Part shown: positions 4,426 through 5,039 of the stretch, in pieces
Numbering within the stretch: position 1 is the first letter of the stretch
Layout: the number at the start of each line of letters is the position of its first letter
NCBI GenBank assembly: GCA_025357975.1
Contig: JANYKY010000456.1
Location: forward strand, 1-5,039
DNA length: 5,039 nt
Origin: Gemmatimonadaceae bacterium
Lineage (GTDB): Bacteria > Gemmatimonadota > Gemmatimonadetes > Gemmatimonadales > Gemmatimonadaceae
Direction: 5' to 3'
Notes under the pieces: model-generated
The model's input: the letters and a program-made list of their open reading frames with translations, nothing else
What the model was told of the DNA's origin: nothing
Databases searched by the model: none
Program-made: the position numbers and the translations under genes

Positions 4426-5039
4426 AGCTCACCCCGGATCGACGAGCTCAGGCAAAAATTCCACGAAAACCCACGCCGGTACTTCGCGCCCCTGGCTAAC
4501 GAGTATCGAAAAGCGGGCGATCCGGAACAGTCCATAGCGATCTGCCGCGCTCATCTTGCGCAGCAACCGGGGCATATGAGCGGTCATGTTGTCTACGCGC
4601 AATCTCTATATGATGCGGGGCGTGTGGATGAAAGCCGGGTCGTGTTTGAAAAAGCACTGAGCCTCGACCCTGACAACGCGATCGTTATCCGCTACCTCGG
4701 CGACATCTCCAGGCAGCGTGGCGATTCTGCCGAAGCGCTTCATTGGTATTCGCGCGCACTCGAGGCCGACCCGCATGATTCGGAGGTCGCCGCATACGTA
4801 GCCGAACTGACTGAGCCTTTGACAGAATCAGTCGCTGCGGTTGCGCAACCAGTCGCGGAGGCAGTTGCCGGGCTAGCTACGGAACCGGTCGAGGAGGGAG
4901 TTGCAAGGCCGGTTGCAGAACCAGCTGCAGAACCAGCTTCAGAACCAGCTTCAGAACCAGCTTCAGAACCAGCTTCAGAACCAGCTTCAGAACCAGCTTC
5001 AGAACCCGCTTCAGAACCAGCTTCTCCGCCGGTTGAAGA
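4420..5039 (+). CDS. TPR protein with Pro-Ala-Ser-Glu repeat linker (3' partial)
   Basis: The frame is open from ATG 4420 to the window edge (206 complete codons) with no stop. GAGG at 4408-4411 gives an 8-nt Shine-Dalgarno spacing. There is no signal peptide or membrane segment, so the visible part is cytoplasmic. Three TPR units follow each other: about 17-50 (YFAPLANEYRKAGDPEQSIA..), 51-84 (VVYAQSLYDAGRVDESRVV.. ALSLDP) and 85-118 (RYLGDISRQRGDSAEALHWY.. ALEADP). They show the usual Ala/Gly packing positions and the 'D/P' turn at the end of each unit. TPRs build a scaffold for binding partner proteins. From about 130 the chain becomes a low-complexity linker of P, V, A, E with loosely repeated PVAE, turning into perfect PASE repeats (172-199). 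The C-terminal domain, which would tell the job, lies outside. It has its own promoter and is divergent from the ppiD-like gene, so co-regulation is possible. The partner is unknown. Confidence 0.88.
   Translation, partial: MQSSPRIDELRQKFHENPRRYFAPLANEYRKAGDPEQSIAICRAHLAQQPGHMSGHVVYAQSLYDAGRVDESRVVFEKALSLDPDNAIVIRYLGDISRQRGDSAEALHWYSRALEADPHDSEVAAYVAELTEPLTESVAAVAQPVAEAVAGLATEPVEEGVARPVAEPAAEPASEPASEPASEPASEPASEPASEPASEPASPPVE
4921..5028 (+). repeat. 12-bp in-frame tandem repeat (PASE) in the TPR gene
   Basis: The units start with a variant (CCAGCTGCAGAA, 4921-4932), continue with six perfect CCAGCTTCAGAA copies (4933-5004) and one copy with a CCC codon (5005-5016), and close with a broken unit (CCAGCTTCTCCG, 5017-5028). 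At 12 bp the unit changes length without frameshift, each step adding or removing Pro-Ala-Ser-Glu. DNA identity exceeds what the protein needs, so recent slippage is likely. Confidence 0.93.

Noticed and set aside
4230..4535. Minus-strand ORF of 101 codons over the divergent promoter and the start of the TPR gene
   Set aside because: It overlaps the well-supported plus-strand TPR gene and its promoter, and shows no domain or ribosome site.

Overview
The window is GC-rich bacterial chromosome from a Gram-negative (diderm) organism. A PpiD-type periplasmic folding factor next to a Tat component implies an energised inner membrane and a periplasm. The order polyprenyl synthetase / DUF4321-like two-helix protein / tatA, together with the style of the TPR proteins and of the PpiD-like protein, fits Gemmatimonadota best. 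That placement is inferred from general familiarity with the group, not from a search.

Layout. Positions 1-1770 (+) form one tightly packed, probably co-transcribed cluster. It holds the 3' end of a TPR-like protein, a long-chain trans-polyprenyl diphosphate synthase (4-base GTGA overlap), a small DUF4321-like membrane protein (1 nt after the synthase stop) and tatA (11 nt gap, with its Shine-Dalgarno overlapping the previous stop). Positions 1771-2393 are a 623-base non-coding region between convergent genes. It contains two diverged copies of a compound repeat: heptamer array, long hairpin, inverted heptamers, GC-rich terminator-like hairpin. Positions 2394-4223 (-) encode a 609-residue membrane-anchored PpiD/SurA-like peptidyl-prolyl isomerase or chaperone. 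Positions 4224-4419 are a divergent control region with one good sigma70-like promoter for the gene to the right. From 4420 (+) a cytoplasmic TPR protein runs off the window. It enters a 12-bp in-frame tandem repeat encoding Pro-Ala-Ser-Glu.

How the genes fit together. The protein-coding content is mostly cell-envelope housekeeping: quinone side-chain or polyprenol supply, Tat export of folded proteins, and folding of exported proteins. No defence, mobile or secondary-metabolite gene is visible. The part that ordinary annotation does not explain is the repeat pair at about 1789-2393. Its two copies are about 92% identical over a 117-nt core, each can fold into a long stem-loop, and they differ by a compensating G-C to C-G swap in one stem and a compensating A-T to T-A swap in the terminator hairpin. 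That points to selection on nucleic-acid structure. Whether it is a genome-wide interspersed repeat, a structured 3'-UTR/sRNA or a local duplication cannot be settled from this window alone.
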